Of a stretch of 64,000 bases of DNA, positions 9,301-16,777 are shown piece by piece. Numbering within the stretch: position 1 is the stretch's first letter; each line of letters opens with the position of its first letter. The notes beneath the pieces are model-generated. The model was not told the DNA's origin, ran no database searches, and saw only the letters and a list, made by a program, of their open reading frames with translations. Made by a program: the position numbers and the translations under genes. The stretch comes from Sporomusa acidovorans (GTDB taxonomy: Bacteria; Bacillota; Negativicutes; Sporomusales; Sporomusaceae): NCBI RefSeq assembly GCF_900101845.1, contig NZ_FNAM01000010.1, positions 62,001 through 126,000 of the forward strand, read 5' to 3'.

Positions 9301-9701
9301 GTGACGCCATGCATAAAATTGAAATTTATCAGCGCATTGCCGCGATTCGTAATGAAGAGCATTTGCGAGAACTGCTGGATGAGCTGATTGACCGCTTTGG
9401 TGAGCCCCCATTACCGGTTACCAATCTGTTAGGGGTTGCCAGAATAAAAAATGTAGCGCGCCACCTGGGCATTCGGACAATAACCGAGCGAAGTGGAAAA
9501 GTAGAAATTATCTTTGGAGACACACCGAATTTGGCTGAAGACGGCTTGGTCAAGGCCAGGAGCCTTTTTCCCGGCAAGCTTTCCTTTATGCCTGGTCCTC
9601 CGCAGGCTATGCGGCTTAATACTTCCCGGATTACTATGCCGCTTGTTGACGTGTTAACAAAGCTGCTGACCTGTTTGGCTGGGTTTACAAATATAAAATA
9701 A
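6393..9701 (+). CDS. mfd: Transcription-repair coupling factor Mfd
   Basis: This protein of about 1,100 residues has the full Mfd layout. An N-terminal UvrB-like region includes a GGFEFPQAKLVVLTE segment (about 390-410). The RNA-polymerase-interacting CarD-like domain follows (GDYVVHVNHGIGKY near 440). A RecG-like helicase has Walker A GDVGFGKTE near 585 and a DEEQ box (VDEEQRFG) near 690, with SATPIPRTLHM as motif III. A C-terminal TRCF domain closes the protein. It removes RNA polymerase stalled at lesions and recruits UvrA. I prefer ATG 6393 because a GGATGGATGAGG ribosome site ends just before it; ATG 6381 would lie inside that site. Confidence 0.97.
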   Translation: MGEKTTLTLFAALQADKALRQAQAAFSSANTQSLIYGVTGAQKSVLIASAFQAAARPIVIIAANHEAIDGYRSDFAALLPAVPVVELPAIDIVTFAAAAKSVELAAKRMDVLSRIARGEKIIVLATVEAAMQKVLPKQEFLNSRITIHTNSVISREELVGSLVGFGYERVDQVDSAGQFCVRGGIIDIFAVNRSLPLRLELFDDEVDSLREFDPVSQRSVQDLVLADIMPLTEPEHSGKPAVFVSYLPEGAATVLDEPARLREQMAKLVKENPEIKRRVFSWAELVAVCQAYHVIYLSLLLQKIPGAQPTEIISITAKGIAPFHRQIEPLIAEIKNWQDKKYNIALYMPSRDKALNIEHNLANEGITTVMAASGTMPLVPGAVVVVTGSLSGGFEFPQAKLVVLTELDIFGRQKKKRRPRVSKEQQITYFRDINIGDYVVHVNHGIGKYVGVETLEIGGVHKDYLHIRYAGDDKLYVPTDQVGLLQKYIGSEGEVPRLSKMGGSEWLKVKTRAKAAVADMARELITLYAQRQLQVGHAFGPDTPWQREFEDAFSYEETPDQLQAIAEVKHDMEQPRPMDRLLCGDVGFGKTEVAIRAAFKAVMGGKQVAVLVPTTVLAQQHYQTFSSRFKEFGTVVDVISRFRSAREQKATLHKLALGQIDVLIGTHRILQSDIAFKDIGLLIVDEEQRFGVAQKEKMKKWRANLDVLTLSATPIPRTLHMSLVGARDMSIIETPPEDRFPVQSYVVEYNEEIIREAIVRELKRGGQVYFVYNRVQTIDKIRQRLSEILPDAMIKTGHGQMPEELLEQVMLDFYEGRDDVLLCTSIIENGLDVPNANTIIVYDADHFGLSQLYQMRGRVGRSHRMAYAYFTYRQDKVLTEVAEKRLQAIKEFAELGSGFKIAMRDLEIRGAGNLLGREQHGHIVSVGFEMYCRLLDEAVEELKTGKITLPPPEPTIELTVDAYLTGDYISDAMHKIEIYQRIAAIRNEEHLRELLDELIDRFGEPPLPVTNLLGVARIKNVARHLGIRTITERSGKVEIIFGDTPNLAEDGLVKARSLFPGKLSFMPGPPQAMRLNTSRITMPLVDVLTKLLTCLAGFTNIK

Positions 9702-9892
9702 ATGTTAACTTATTTACCAGTTTTCTAGCCAGAAAAATGAATAAAACGTATCACCTGGATATATACTACTATCAAATGCAAGAGTGTTATTTACTGAGAA
9801 AGAGGAGATTATTTGCGATTGTTTTCCGTAGTTATTTTTGACTTTTGTCTCGAATTTACTAGTCTGCACAAGCTGTAGAAAGGGGGATATTG

Positions 9893-10459
9893 GTGAAAGC
9901 AACCGGAATTGTACGCAGAATTGATGATTTAGGCCGGGTTGTAATACCCAAAGAAATTAGAAGAACCCTTAGAATCCGTGAAGGTGATCCGCTCGAAATA
10001 TACGTTGACCGCGATGGAGAGGTAATTCTTAAAAAATATTCTCCGGTCGGGGAATTAGGTGATTTCGCCAAAGAATACGCTGATTCTCTATTTGAAGCGG
10101 TTGGCCATATTATCCTGATTGCCGATCGTGATAATGTAGTCGCGGTCGCTGGCGCTTCTAAAAAAGAATTCTTAAGCAAGCCCCTCGGCCCGGCTGTAGA
10201 GAAAGTGATGGAGGAACGCAAGGCTGTATTAATCAGTAACCCTGGTGAATACAAACATTGCAAAGGCTGTGCCGCGCAGTGCGAAGATGACGAAACCTGT
10301 AAATTTACTTCGGAAGTGATCGCCCCCATTATTGTAGAAGGAGATGCCATCGGTGCCGTTATTATTTGTTCCAAAGAGCCCGGGGCGCAAATGGGGGATA
10401 TGGAGGTCAAACTGGCCGAAACAGCAGCAGGTTTTTTAGCAAAACAAATGGCTCAATAA
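9893..10459 (+). CDS. spoVT: Stage V sporulation protein T (AbrB-family regulator)
   Basis: The 188-residue protein starts at GTG 9893, 6 bases after AGGGGG. The N-terminal swapped-hairpin AbrB domain (residues 1-50, including GIVRRIDDLGRVVIPKEIRR) is followed by a GAF-like domain (about 55-180) with a CKGC...CEDDETC cysteine cluster. SpoVT is a forespore transcription factor modulating sigma-G genes. Gene order after mfd matches Bacillus. Confidence 0.95.
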   Translation: MKATGIVRRIDDLGRVVIPKEIRRTLRIREGDPLEIYVDRDGEVILKKYSPVGELGDFAKEYADSLFEAVGHIILIADRDNVVAVAGASKKEFLSKPLGPAVEKVMEERKAVLISNPGEYKHCKGCAAQCEDDETCKFTSEVIAPIIVEGDAIGAVIICSKEPGAQMGDMEVKLAETAAGFLAKQMAQ

Positions 10460-10485
10460 CAGTTACACACATGTTTTAGTGGCGT

Positions 10486-10526
10486 AAGTAGCGGACAATA
10501 ACAATTCTGTTAAGTTCGCTACTTTT
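10486..10526 (+). terminator. Terminator after spoVT
   Basis: AAGTAGCG (10486-10493) pairs with CGCTACTT (10517-10524) and is followed by TT. The loop is long, about 23 bases. Confidence 0.65.
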
Positions 10527-10640
10527 ATGTTATCTATATAGTAACCAAGACAGTTATTTATTGTTTAATTGATAGGGAGATTTTGCTATAATAGTTAAAG
10601 TGGCCGGCTAGGCCAGATTTTGGAGAGGAATGACTCGGTA

Positions 10641-12242
10641 TTGAGCAAAGATACATTTTTAAAAGGCGCGTTGATATTAACAGTAGCCGGTATTGTCGTT
10701 AAAATTATCGGCTCAGTTAACCGCATTCTATTGTCCCGTCTGCTGGGCGGTGAAGGGGTTGGCCTCTACCAGATGGCCTATCCTATTTATTTACTGGCAC
10801 TTAGCATTTCATCGGCCGGTATTCCGGTAGCCATTTCCATTATTGTAGCTGAAAAACTGGCGCGCGGCGATTATCGCGGCGCGGGCCGCGTGTTTCGCAT
10901 TTCGCTGGGGGTTTTGGCGGTTACCGGTCTTTTGTTTACCTTTGTCCTGTACTATGGTGCCGGCTGGCTGATTGAACATCATTTTGTGCGTGATGCCCGC
11001 GCCTATTATGCAATTGCCGCTTTAGCCCCGGCCATCTTCTTTGTTACTGTGCTTTCCAGTTACCGGGGCTATTTTCAGGGACTGCAAATGATGACACCCA
11101 CGGCGGTTTCTCAGATTTTTGAGCAACTGTTCCGGGTTATTACCATGATTGCTTTTGCCTATATTCTCCTGCCGCAGGGGCTGGAGTTTGCCGCCGCCGG
11201 AGCAAGTTTTGGCGCCGGTCCGGGGGCTGTTGCCGGCTTGATGGTTCTCTTGTACTTTTATTGGCGCCACAAACCGGGCTTTACGCATAAAATGAAAATG
11301 CAGCCGCCGCTGCCCCAGGAATCCGGCATTCGTATTATCAGCCGGATTGTCAAGCTTGCTTTGCCGGTTTCTTTAGCGAATATCATGCTGCCGGTAGTGT
11401 CGAATATTGACCTGTTAATCGTGCCGGCCAGACTGGAGGTTGCCGGTTATTCCGTCGAGCAGGCTACCGAGTTGTTCGGCTATTTAACAGGCATGGCCGT
11501 ACCGCTTGTTAATTTAGCAACCATTTTGACTGCTTCGCTTGCTGCCAGTCTAGTACCCGCTGTATCGGAAGCGTATACTCTTGGCAACAAGCAGTTAATT
11601 TATCAACGGATAGCCACAGCCATGCGGATTTCCAATCTTATTACGATTCCCAGCTTTGTGGGCATGTGGCTGTTGGCAACACCCATTTCCCTACTGTTGT
11701 ATGGGACACCGAATGCCGGTACATCGATCGCAATTTTGGCGGTCGGTATTGTTCTCTTGGGTATGCATCAGGTAACGACAGGTGTGCTGCAAGGCCTTGG
11801 ACATACGGCGATCCCTGTAATAAATATGGGAATTTCCGCTATCGGCAAAATTATTATGAGTTGGGTGCTTACCGCCGTCCCTGCCCTTGGTATTATGGGA
11901 GCTGCCTGGGCGACGGTGGCCGATTTTGGTGTCGCCGCCCTCTTAAATATATTTTTTGTATATCGTTATGTCGGTTTTAGCCTTAATCTGAACGATACCT
12001 GTAAGGCACTTGCGGCTTCCGCCGTTATGGGCGTTGCCGTGCTTTTGAGTTATGATGCCATCATGAGCCACTTGCTGCATAACAGCCTCGCTACCTTGGG
12101 ATCGATTGTAGTGGGGGGCACCGTGTTTGGAGTTGTCTTGTTATTAATTGGCGGGATTGAGGTCCGCGATATTGAGCAACTGCCGCGAATCGGCGGAAAA
12201 TTGGCTGCTGTTTTAACAAAATTAAGACTGTTGAGGCGATAA
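10641..12242 (+). CDS. spoVB: SpoVB-like polysaccharide flippase (MOP superfamily)
   Basis: A polytopic membrane protein of about 533 residues with some fourteen hydrophobic helices. It opens with DTFLKGALILTVAG and a later GVGLYQMAYPIYL segment, as in SpoVB and related lipid flippases. SpoVB-type proteins are needed for spore cortex peptidoglycan precursor export. The chosen TTG at 10641 aligns with the Bacillus N-terminus; the GGAGAGG site lies 13 bases upstream, a little far, and TTG 10620 is a longer alternative. It lies between spoVT and mazG as in the classic order and is only 2 bases from mazG. Confidence 0.88.
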   Translation: MSKDTFLKGALILTVAGIVVKIIGSVNRILLSRLLGGEGVGLYQMAYPIYLLALSISSAGIPVAISIIVAEKLARGDYRGAGRVFRISLGVLAVTGLLFTFVLYYGAGWLIEHHFVRDARAYYAIAALAPAIFFVTVLSSYRGYFQGLQMMTPTAVSQIFEQLFRVITMIAFAYILLPQGLEFAAAGASFGAGPGAVAGLMVLLYFYWRHKPGFTHKMKMQPPLPQESGIRIISRIVKLALPVSLANIMLPVVSNIDLLIVPARLEVAGYSVEQATELFGYLTGMAVPLVNLATILTASLAASLVPAVSEAYTLGNKQLIYQRIATAMRISNLITIPSFVGMWLLATPISLLLYGTPNAGTSIAILAVGIVLLGMHQVTTGVLQGLGHTAIPVINMGISAIGKIIMSWVLTAVPALGIMGAAWATVADFGVAALLNIFFVYRYVGFSLNLNDTCKALAASAVMGVAVLLSYDAIMSHLLHNSLATLGSIVVGGTVFGVVLLLIGGIEVRDIEQLPRIGGKLAAVLTKLRLLRR

Positions 12243-12244
12243 TT

Positions 12245-13714
12245 ATGGGAATTACAATTACCGGGCTGGGCCCCGGCAACTTTAAGCATATTACACTGGA
12301 GACCTGGGAGCTTTTGACCGGGAACAATCCCGTCTTGCTGCGTACTGCTAAGCACCCCTGTGTCGAAACACTTAAAGCACGAGGCGTTCCCTTTACCAGC
12401 TTTGATTACCTGTATGATCAGGCCGGGGATTTTGCCGGCCTCTATCAGGAAATTGCCGCCGCTGTAATAGAAAAGGCGAAACAGGGGCAGGATATTGTAT
12501 ATGTTGTGCCGGGCAGTCCGCTGGTGGCGGAAAAAACGGTGGAGTTAATCAGCTTGCAGGCGAAAGCCGCCGGCATTGAACTTACCATTGTTCCGGCGAT
12601 GAGTTTTTTGGAAGTGCTGTACACACGACTGGGCATCGATCCGATTACCGGTGTCACAATTGTCGATGCCGCCGATTTGGCGCTGTTGCCGCCTGATCTG
12701 GCAACAGGCCTGATTGTGACCCAGGTATACAGCCGGCAGGTGGCATCGGATGCAAAATTGACGTTAATGGATTATTATGGCGATGAATACCAGGTTACGG
12801 TTGTCCGCCATTTGGGTCTGCCGGAGGAACAGATCATCAACACGATGCTGTTTGAACTGGACCGGCTTAATGGTATTGACCATCTTACGAGTGTCTATGT
12901 ACCGCCCCGGCCGGTGAGCACCAAAGTATTTTCCCTTGATCCGGTAGTTGACGTCATGGCCCGCTTGCGATCCCCCGGCGGCTGTGTCTGGGATATTGAA
13001 CAGACACATCTTAGTTTACGCCGGTATATTGTGGAAGAGGTATACGAAGTGCTGGAGGCTATAGAACTGGCCGATGGCGTTAAACTGTGTGAGGAACTTG
13101 GCGATTTGCTGCTGCAGATTGTATTTCACGCGCGCGTCGCGGAAGAAAGCGGCGGGTTTACCATGCAGGACGTGATAGACTCAGTTACCGAGAAGATGAT
13201 TCGACGTCACCCGCATGTATTTGGCGGGATTACGGTACGTGATGCGGCTGAGGTGGTAGTTAATTGGGAGAAAATCAAGAAGCGGGAAAAAGCCGGAGAA
13301 AGGGAAAAAGTGCTTGATGGTGTCCCTATTGGCCTGCCGGCGTTGATGACGGCTTACAAGCTCCAGTCAAAAGCGGCCAAGGTAGGTTTTGACTGGCAGG
13401 AAATCGGCCCGGTGTGGGACAAGGTAGCCGAAGAACTGGCTGAGCTAAAGGAGGCGGCTGCATTGCCGGCGGCTGAACGCTGTCTGCGCATGGAAGACGA
13501 ATTAGGGGACGTCCTGTTCGCTATTGTTAACCTGGCCCGGTTTATGGGGATTGATGCGGAGATTGCGCTTAACCATACAAATAACAAATTTCGCCGGCGG
13601 TTTGATCATATTGAGACAAGCTTAAAGCAGCAAAATAAACGCTGGGAAGACGTGAATCTGGCTGATTTGGATGGCTTGTGGGAAGAAGCCAAAAAAAAAG
13701 AGGTGAAAAGTTGA
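12245..13714 (+). CDS. mazG: YabN: tetrapyrrole-methylase domain fused to MazG pyrophosphohydrolase
   Basis: The 489-residue fusion has an N-terminal SAM-dependent tetrapyrrole methylase-like domain (about 1-215, with GLGPGN near the start and VPGSPLVAE) and two MazG repeats (about 235-335 and 370-470). The metal-binding acidic motifs CEELGDLLLQI and EDELGDVLFAI are both present. MazG hydrolyses nucleoside triphosphates to monophosphates and is thought to clean aberrant nucleotides; the role of the methylase half is unknown. The fused form follows spoVB in Bacillus too. Confidence 0.92.
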   Translation: MGITITGLGPGNFKHITLETWELLTGNNPVLLRTAKHPCVETLKARGVPFTSFDYLYDQAGDFAGLYQEIAAAVIEKAKQGQDIVYVVPGSPLVAEKTVELISLQAKAAGIELTIVPAMSFLEVLYTRLGIDPITGVTIVDAADLALLPPDLATGLIVTQVYSRQVASDAKLTLMDYYGDEYQVTVVRHLGLPEEQIINTMLFELDRLNGIDHLTSVYVPPRPVSTKVFSLDPVVDVMARLRSPGGCVWDIEQTHLSLRRYIVEEVYEVLEAIELADGVKLCEELGDLLLQIVFHARVAEESGGFTMQDVIDSVTEKMIRRHPHVFGGITVRDAAEVVVNWEKIKKREKAGEREKVLDGVPIGLPALMTAYKLQSKAAKVGFDWQEIGPVWDKVAEELAELKEAAALPAAERCLRMEDELGDVLFAIVNLARFMGIDAEIALNHTNNKFRRRFDHIETSLKQQNKRWEDVNLADLDGLWEEAKKKEVKS

Positions 13715-13770
13715 GTTTTTTTACCAAATTTTTTAATAAAAGCAGGAATAAAAAGTTGCGTAGCGAATAA
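13711..13770 (+). CDS. Possible 19-residue micro-protein between mazG and hup
   Basis: TTG at 13711 overlaps the mazG stop and sits 6 bases after AGAGGTG. The reading frame gives a short basic, Phe-rich peptide (MSFFTKFFNKSRNKKLRSE) ending at 13770. The ribosome site and stop overlap support translation, but nothing is known about the product. It could equally be a leader that couples mazG and hup. Confidence 0.3.
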   Translation: MSFFTKFFNKSRNKKLRSE

Positions 13771-13809
13771 AGCTAATCGTAATCGATTTACGTTAGGGGG
13801 AGCACAATT

Positions 13810-14085
13810 GTGAATAAAACTGATCTTGTCAAAGCAGTAGCCCAAAAGGCGGATATGACTCAGAAGGATGCTGAGAAAGCAATTAATTCTGTATTTGCCG
13901 CTATTGAAGAAGCCTTAGCCAATGATGATAAAGTACAAATTATCGGATTTGGTACTTTCGAAGTAAAAACCCGCGAAGAACGCAAGGGCCGTAATCCGCA
14001 AACCGGCAAAGAGATTACCATCCCAGCTTCCAAGAACCCGGTATTTAAAGCCGGTAAGGGGTTGAAGGATGCTGTAAACGCCTAA
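13810..14085 (+). CDS. hup: DNA-binding protein HU
   Basis: This 91-residue protein has the complete HU fold: N-terminal helices (MNKTDLVKAVAQKADMTQ), the FGTFEVKTREERKGRNPQTG beta-arm entry and the KNPVFKAGKGLKD C-terminus. HU compacts and bends DNA as a dimer. It starts at GTG 13810 behind a GGGGGAG site. It could be the host factor assisting recombinase reactions such as that of the element 1 kb downstream, but this is only a general possibility. Confidence 0.96.
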   Translation: MNKTDLVKAVAQKADMTQKDAEKAINSVFAAIEEALANDDKVQIIGFGTFEVKTREERKGRNPQTGKEITIPASKNPVFKAGKGLKDAVNA

Positions 14086-14109
14086 TTCAAAAGTGGACAA
14101 GACTACTAT

Positions 14110-14141
14110 AAACCAGGTTTTTTTCTAAACCTGGTTTTTAC
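14110..14141 (+). terminator. Terminator after hup
   Basis: AAACCAGGTTT pairs with AAACCTGGTTT across a short T-rich loop (14110-14137) and is followed by TTT. Confidence 0.85.
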
Positions 14142-14263
14142 TTATCCGGGAAAAGGCTAGGTCGCTCGCATCAACTCTTATCTTAATTCCGGGTATGTGC
14201 GTTTTTACCGTACAACTTGGTGCAAACCATGTTATTTAGCGAAAATGAGGAGAGACATCATTT

Positions 14264-14959
14264 ATGGCAGGTAAGATTTTAATAGTAGATGATGAGGCTA
14301 ATATCCGTGAATTGTTAAAGTTCAATCTGGAGAAGTCCGGTTATAAGGTCATTGAGGCAGATGAAGGCCAGACTGCGATCAGCAAGGTGAAAACTGAAAA
14401 ACCGGAATTGATTGTGCTTGATCTAATGCTACCGGGTATTGATGGCCTTGAAGTGTGCCGGCTGGTGAAAAACAGCCGGGAAACAGCGGCTATTCCCATT
14501 ATTATGCTCACTGCCAAAAGCGAGGAAATTGATAAAGTCATTGGCTTGGAATTAGGGGCGGACGACTACATGACCAAGCCATTCAGCCCCCGTGAACTTC
14601 TGGCCAGAATTAAGGCCGTCCTCAGGCGAAGCCAGAAAGAAAGCGCGGTTGGCGGCGAGCTGCTTCTCGGTAAGCTTAAACTTAATTTTAGCCGCTATGA
14701 GGCTTATCTGGGATCAACAAAGCTTGAACTTACCCCCAAGGAATATGAAATGCTTAAATTGTTTGCAACGAATATTGGCAAGGTATTTACCAGAGAGCAA
14801 CTGCTGGAAAAGGTATGGGGCTATGAATATTTTGGCGATACCAGAACTGTTGATGTGCATGTACGGCATTTGAGAATGAAACTGGCGCCAGAGAATGACG
14901 TTGCTGAAGCTATAGAAACTGTACGTGGTGTTGGCTATCGTTTTCGGGAACTGGAATAG
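14264..14959 (+). CDS. phoP: PhoP/PhoB-type response regulator (OmpR family)
   Basis: The 231-residue protein has an N-terminal receiver (1-120; Asp pair DDE near 8-10, phosphoacceptor in LIVLDLMLPG near 53, Lys in MTKPFSPRE near 105) and a C-terminal winged helix (about 130-228, with LTPKEYEML and GVGYRF). The pst genes and a PhoR-like kinase follow on the far side of the integrated element, so this is taken as the phosphate regulator. Its partner is probably the minus-strand kinase at 32355-34142. PhoP-type proteins bind TTAACA repeats spaced by 11 bp, and three such boxes are present in the pst region. No TTAACA repeat is seen in front of phoP itself. Confidence 0.87.
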   Translation: MAGKILIVDDEANIRELLKFNLEKSGYKVIEADEGQTAISKVKTEKPELIVLDLMLPGIDGLEVCRLVKNSRETAAIPIIMLTAKSEEIDKVIGLELGADDYMTKPFSPRELLARIKAVLRRSQKESAVGGELLLGKLKLNFSRYEAYLGSTKLELTPKEYEMLKLFATNIGKVFTREQLLEKVWGYEYFGDTRTVDVHVRHLRMKLAPENDVAEAIETVRGVGYRFRELE

Positions 14960-14979
14960 CTACAATAGGGTTTCACAAG

Positions 14980-15048
14980 ACTGTTTCACTATCGGCCTGC
15001 AGCCACTTCCGCAATGAAGTACGCAGGGTTAGTTGAAACAGTTTTTTT
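14980..15048 (+). terminator. Structured terminator after phoP
   Basis: ACTGTTTCA (14980-14988) pairs with TGAAACAGT (15034-15042), followed by T residues to 15048. Inner pairs CCTGC/GCAGG and ACTTC/GAAGT fill the loop, so the hairpin is nearly continuous. Confidence 0.75.
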
Positions 15049-15101
15049 ACAATAACAAGGATAAACTCTTCTATAATAAACAAAGACGGCCAGCCTCTGC
15101 C

Positions 15102-15157
15102 GGCGCCCACATAAGAAAAGACTTGGCACAGGCCGAGCCTTTTCTTATATGGGCGCC
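15102..15157. repeat. 56-base long hairpin beside attL
   Basis: GGCGCCCA (15102-15109) and ATAAGAAAAG (15111-15120) pair with CTTTTCTTAT (15139-15148) and TGGGCGCC (15150-15157) with one mismatch. A further CTTGGC/GCCGAG stem closes on an ACAG loop. There is no T tract, so it is not an ordinary terminator. The inner ACTTGGCACA recurs at 32331-32340 near the 3' end of phoR. It lies in the old phoP-pstB spacer just outside the element. Confidence 0.6.
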
Positions 15158-15172
15158 GATTTCTTAAAACTT

Positions 15173-15194
15173 TAACAAGATATTAACATTCGTC
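15173..15194 (+). other. attL core, left 22-bp direct repeat
   Basis: The 22-base block is identical to that at 30645-30666. It contains TTAACA-N5-TTAACA (15172-15177 and 15183-15188), a PhoP-box pattern. Outside it to the left is the phoP 3' region, so this is the junction of chromosome and element. Confidence 0.85.
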
Positions 15195-15270
15195 GTTAAT
15201 GGAAAAGTATCGTTTAAGGACCGTAAATACTACATTGTTGGATGATTAGTAATGTAGTATTTTTCTCTTT

Positions 15271-15294
15271 CTGGACAGTTTTTTGGACAGTTAG
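15271..15294 (+). other. Left arm-type recombinase site
   Basis: Two TGGACAGTT copies separated by TTT form a 24-base block identical to 30522-30545, in the same orientation. It lies 76 bases inside attL. In the excised circle these blocks would flank the att core on both sides, as arm sites of Tn916/lambda-type integrases do. Confidence 0.7.
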
Positions 15295-15319
15295 GTTGAA
15301 AAATAACTGTTGAGATATA

Positions 15320-15348
15320 TTGACGAGCAACAATGATCATGTTAGAAT
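15320..15348 (+). promoter_or_regulatory. Promoter for the left-end element genes
   Basis: TTGACG (15320-15325) and TAGAAT (15343-15348) are 17 bases apart. A near-palindrome AACAATGATCATGTT spans 15329-15343 between the two boxes and is a plausible operator. Confidence 0.6.
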
Positions 15349-15397
15349 TTAAATAATCACGAACATGCATACTTAAAATTTATATTGGAGGTAGTAT

Positions 15398-15856
15398 ATG
15401 TCTCCTGATGAAGTATTGGAAAAATTGCAACGGATGGGCGTAAAAATATCAAGGTCGACTTTGATGCGATATGAAAATCAATGGCTGATTCCTGAACCGA
15501 AGCGCGGCGGGGGTGGCCCTGGTGGACGGTATACTGATTACCCGGCAGAAACAGTTATTGAAGCATACGCAGCGTACGCATTAATGCACGGCGATTATAT
15601 TTATGATGATAATTCCAAAAAGTTGTTTGCCGATGGCAAGGAACCTAGGCTAAGCCCTAAAGTAATTTCAATTAGTCGAAGTGTAGCCCGAGACATGGAT
15701 GAAAACAAGGGGCAGGAATCTTTTAATTCAGGACTGTTTGCGTATACGCTGGAAAAGTTGATGGATAAGCCCATAGGAGTTGCTTTTATTCAATTTGGTA
15801 TACATGCTTGGCTAGAAGCAAAAAAACGTGGTCAGATATTACTGGGAATAGTGTAA
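15398..15856 (+). CDS. MerR-like helix-turn-helix protein of the element
   Basis: The 152-residue protein starts at ATG after GGAGG at the left end of the element. Its N-terminus (SPDEVLEKLQRMGVKISRSTLMRYENQWLIP, about 2-34) resembles a MerR-type winged helix recognising DNA, followed by a Gly-rich turn (GGGGPGGRYTDYP). The rest is helical and of no family I recognise. Position directly behind the first promoter suggests a regulator of element genes, such as a repressor or excision control protein. This is inference from position and the HTH only. Confidence 0.6.
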   Translation: MSPDEVLEKLQRMGVKISRSTLMRYENQWLIPEPKRGGGGPGGRYTDYPAETVIEAYAAYALMHGDYIYDDNSKKLFADGKEPRLSPKVISISRSVARDMDENKGQESFNSGLFAYTLEKLMDKPIGVAFIQFGIHAWLEAKKRGQILLGIV

Positions 15857-15882
15857 AAACGCCAAAATAAATGGCGTTTTTT
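15856..15882 (+). terminator. Terminator after the MerR-like gene
   Basis: AAAACGCCA (15856-15864) pairs with TGGCGTTTT (15872-15880) around a 7-base loop, ending in T residues. It isolates the first gene from the replication operon. Confidence 0.75.
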
Positions 15883-15905
15883 AAAAAAAATAACTTTTCA
15901 TAACC

Positions 15906-16196
15906 ATGAATAGTCAAAGTCAAAAGGAGGTATTTATCATTACTATTTACACTTTGAAACAAGAAAACGGTACCAATAAAAAATATACCGTTAAAAATGG
16001 CGAACTAGTCGAGCTACAAGAAAATGAACCAGTTACACGCATCACCGTAACACCAGAAGAAGGTCGAAAAATGCTTGGACTCGCGCGTAATACGTTCATG
16101 CGGCTATTATACACGGGACAAATTCGAGCAAAAAAAGCAGGCAAGCGATGGCTGATACCGGTCGAAGCAATCAGGGAATTTTTGGAACGTACTTGA
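15906..16196 (+). CDS. Excisionase-family DNA-binding protein
   Basis: The C-terminal half (about residues 45-96) is a typical excisionase/MerR-like winged helix, with LARNTFMRLLYTGQIRAKK followed by GKRWLIPVEAIREFL. ATG 15906 has no ribosome site. A strong AAGGAGG lies inside the frame at 15924-15930, 8 bases before an in-frame ATT at 15939, so the real product may be the 85-residue version begun at ATT. It precedes the primase zinc-finger gene by 3 bases and may act in excision or as a replication-operon regulator. Confidence 0.7.
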   Translation: MNSQSQKEVFIITIYTLKQENGTNKKYTVKNGELVELQENEPVTRITVTPEEGRKMLGLARNTFMRLLYTGQIRAKKAGKRWLIPVEAIREFLERT

Positions 16197-16199
16197 TAG

Positions 16200-16775
16200 A
16201 TGAAGATTATTGATGAAATTAAATGGCAACTGGACATTTTGACAGCCATCCAACAATATATTCCGGGGTCAGAACTTAAAAGAAGAGGACATAAATTTTG
16301 GTGCTGTTGCCCTTTCCACGGTGAAAAAACGCCAAGCTTTATGATAAATCCGGATCGAAATAATTTCCACTGCTTCGGTTGTGGGGAGCATGGCGATCAG
16401 CTTGACCTAGTGGCAAAAATATTAAATCTTTCCTTGTCGGAAACAGTCAAGTTATTAGCTTCAGACTTGGGCTTAACCTATGAGACCGATACCGAAGCCG
16501 TTCGGGAGCGGCGGCGAGCATGGCAAGAAGAGCAGCGGCAGCGGGAAGCAGTCAGTCAATATGAGCAAAGTGTTGTAAATGCATTTCGTAAGTTGAGAAG
16601 ATTACACGCATTATGCGAAGAGCAATTAAAAGAAATTCAGCCACGCAACTTAAACAATGCGGGAGTAGCTGACACGATTTGTCTCATGGGGAATACAGAA
16701 ATTTTGATCGACATGTTGTTAAGCGACAATTTTGAGTTTCAAATGTGGGCATTGACACAGTCGCAGGAGGTGTAA
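16200..16775 (+). CDS. CHC2 zinc-finger primase-like protein
   Basis: The 191-residue protein carries a DnaG-type CHC2 zinc ribbon near residues 30-70 (CCPFHGEKTPSF and FHCFGCGEHG give C-x2-H and C-x2-C). A charged helical C-terminus follows. The TOPRIM catalytic domain of DnaG is absent. It should recognise DNA template or start sites and work with the downstream ATPase to begin element replication. Stand-alone CHC2 proteins of this size next to DUF927/helicase genes are common in Firmicute phages and integrative elements. Confidence 0.8.
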   Translation: MKIIDEIKWQLDILTAIQQYIPGSELKRRGHKFWCCCPFHGEKTPSFMINPDRNNFHCFGCGEHGDQLDLVAKILNLSLSETVKLLASDLGLTYETDTEAVRERRRAWQEEQRQREAVSQYEQSVVNAFRKLRRLHALCEEQLKEIQPRNLNNAGVADTICLMGNTEILIDMLLSDNFEFQMWALTQSQEV

Positions 16776-16777
16776 AT

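Noticed and set aside
16200-16775. Broken dnaG pseudogene
   Set aside because: Stand-alone CHC2 proteins of this length are a recognised form beside replication ATPases, and the gene is tightly coupled to its neighbours.
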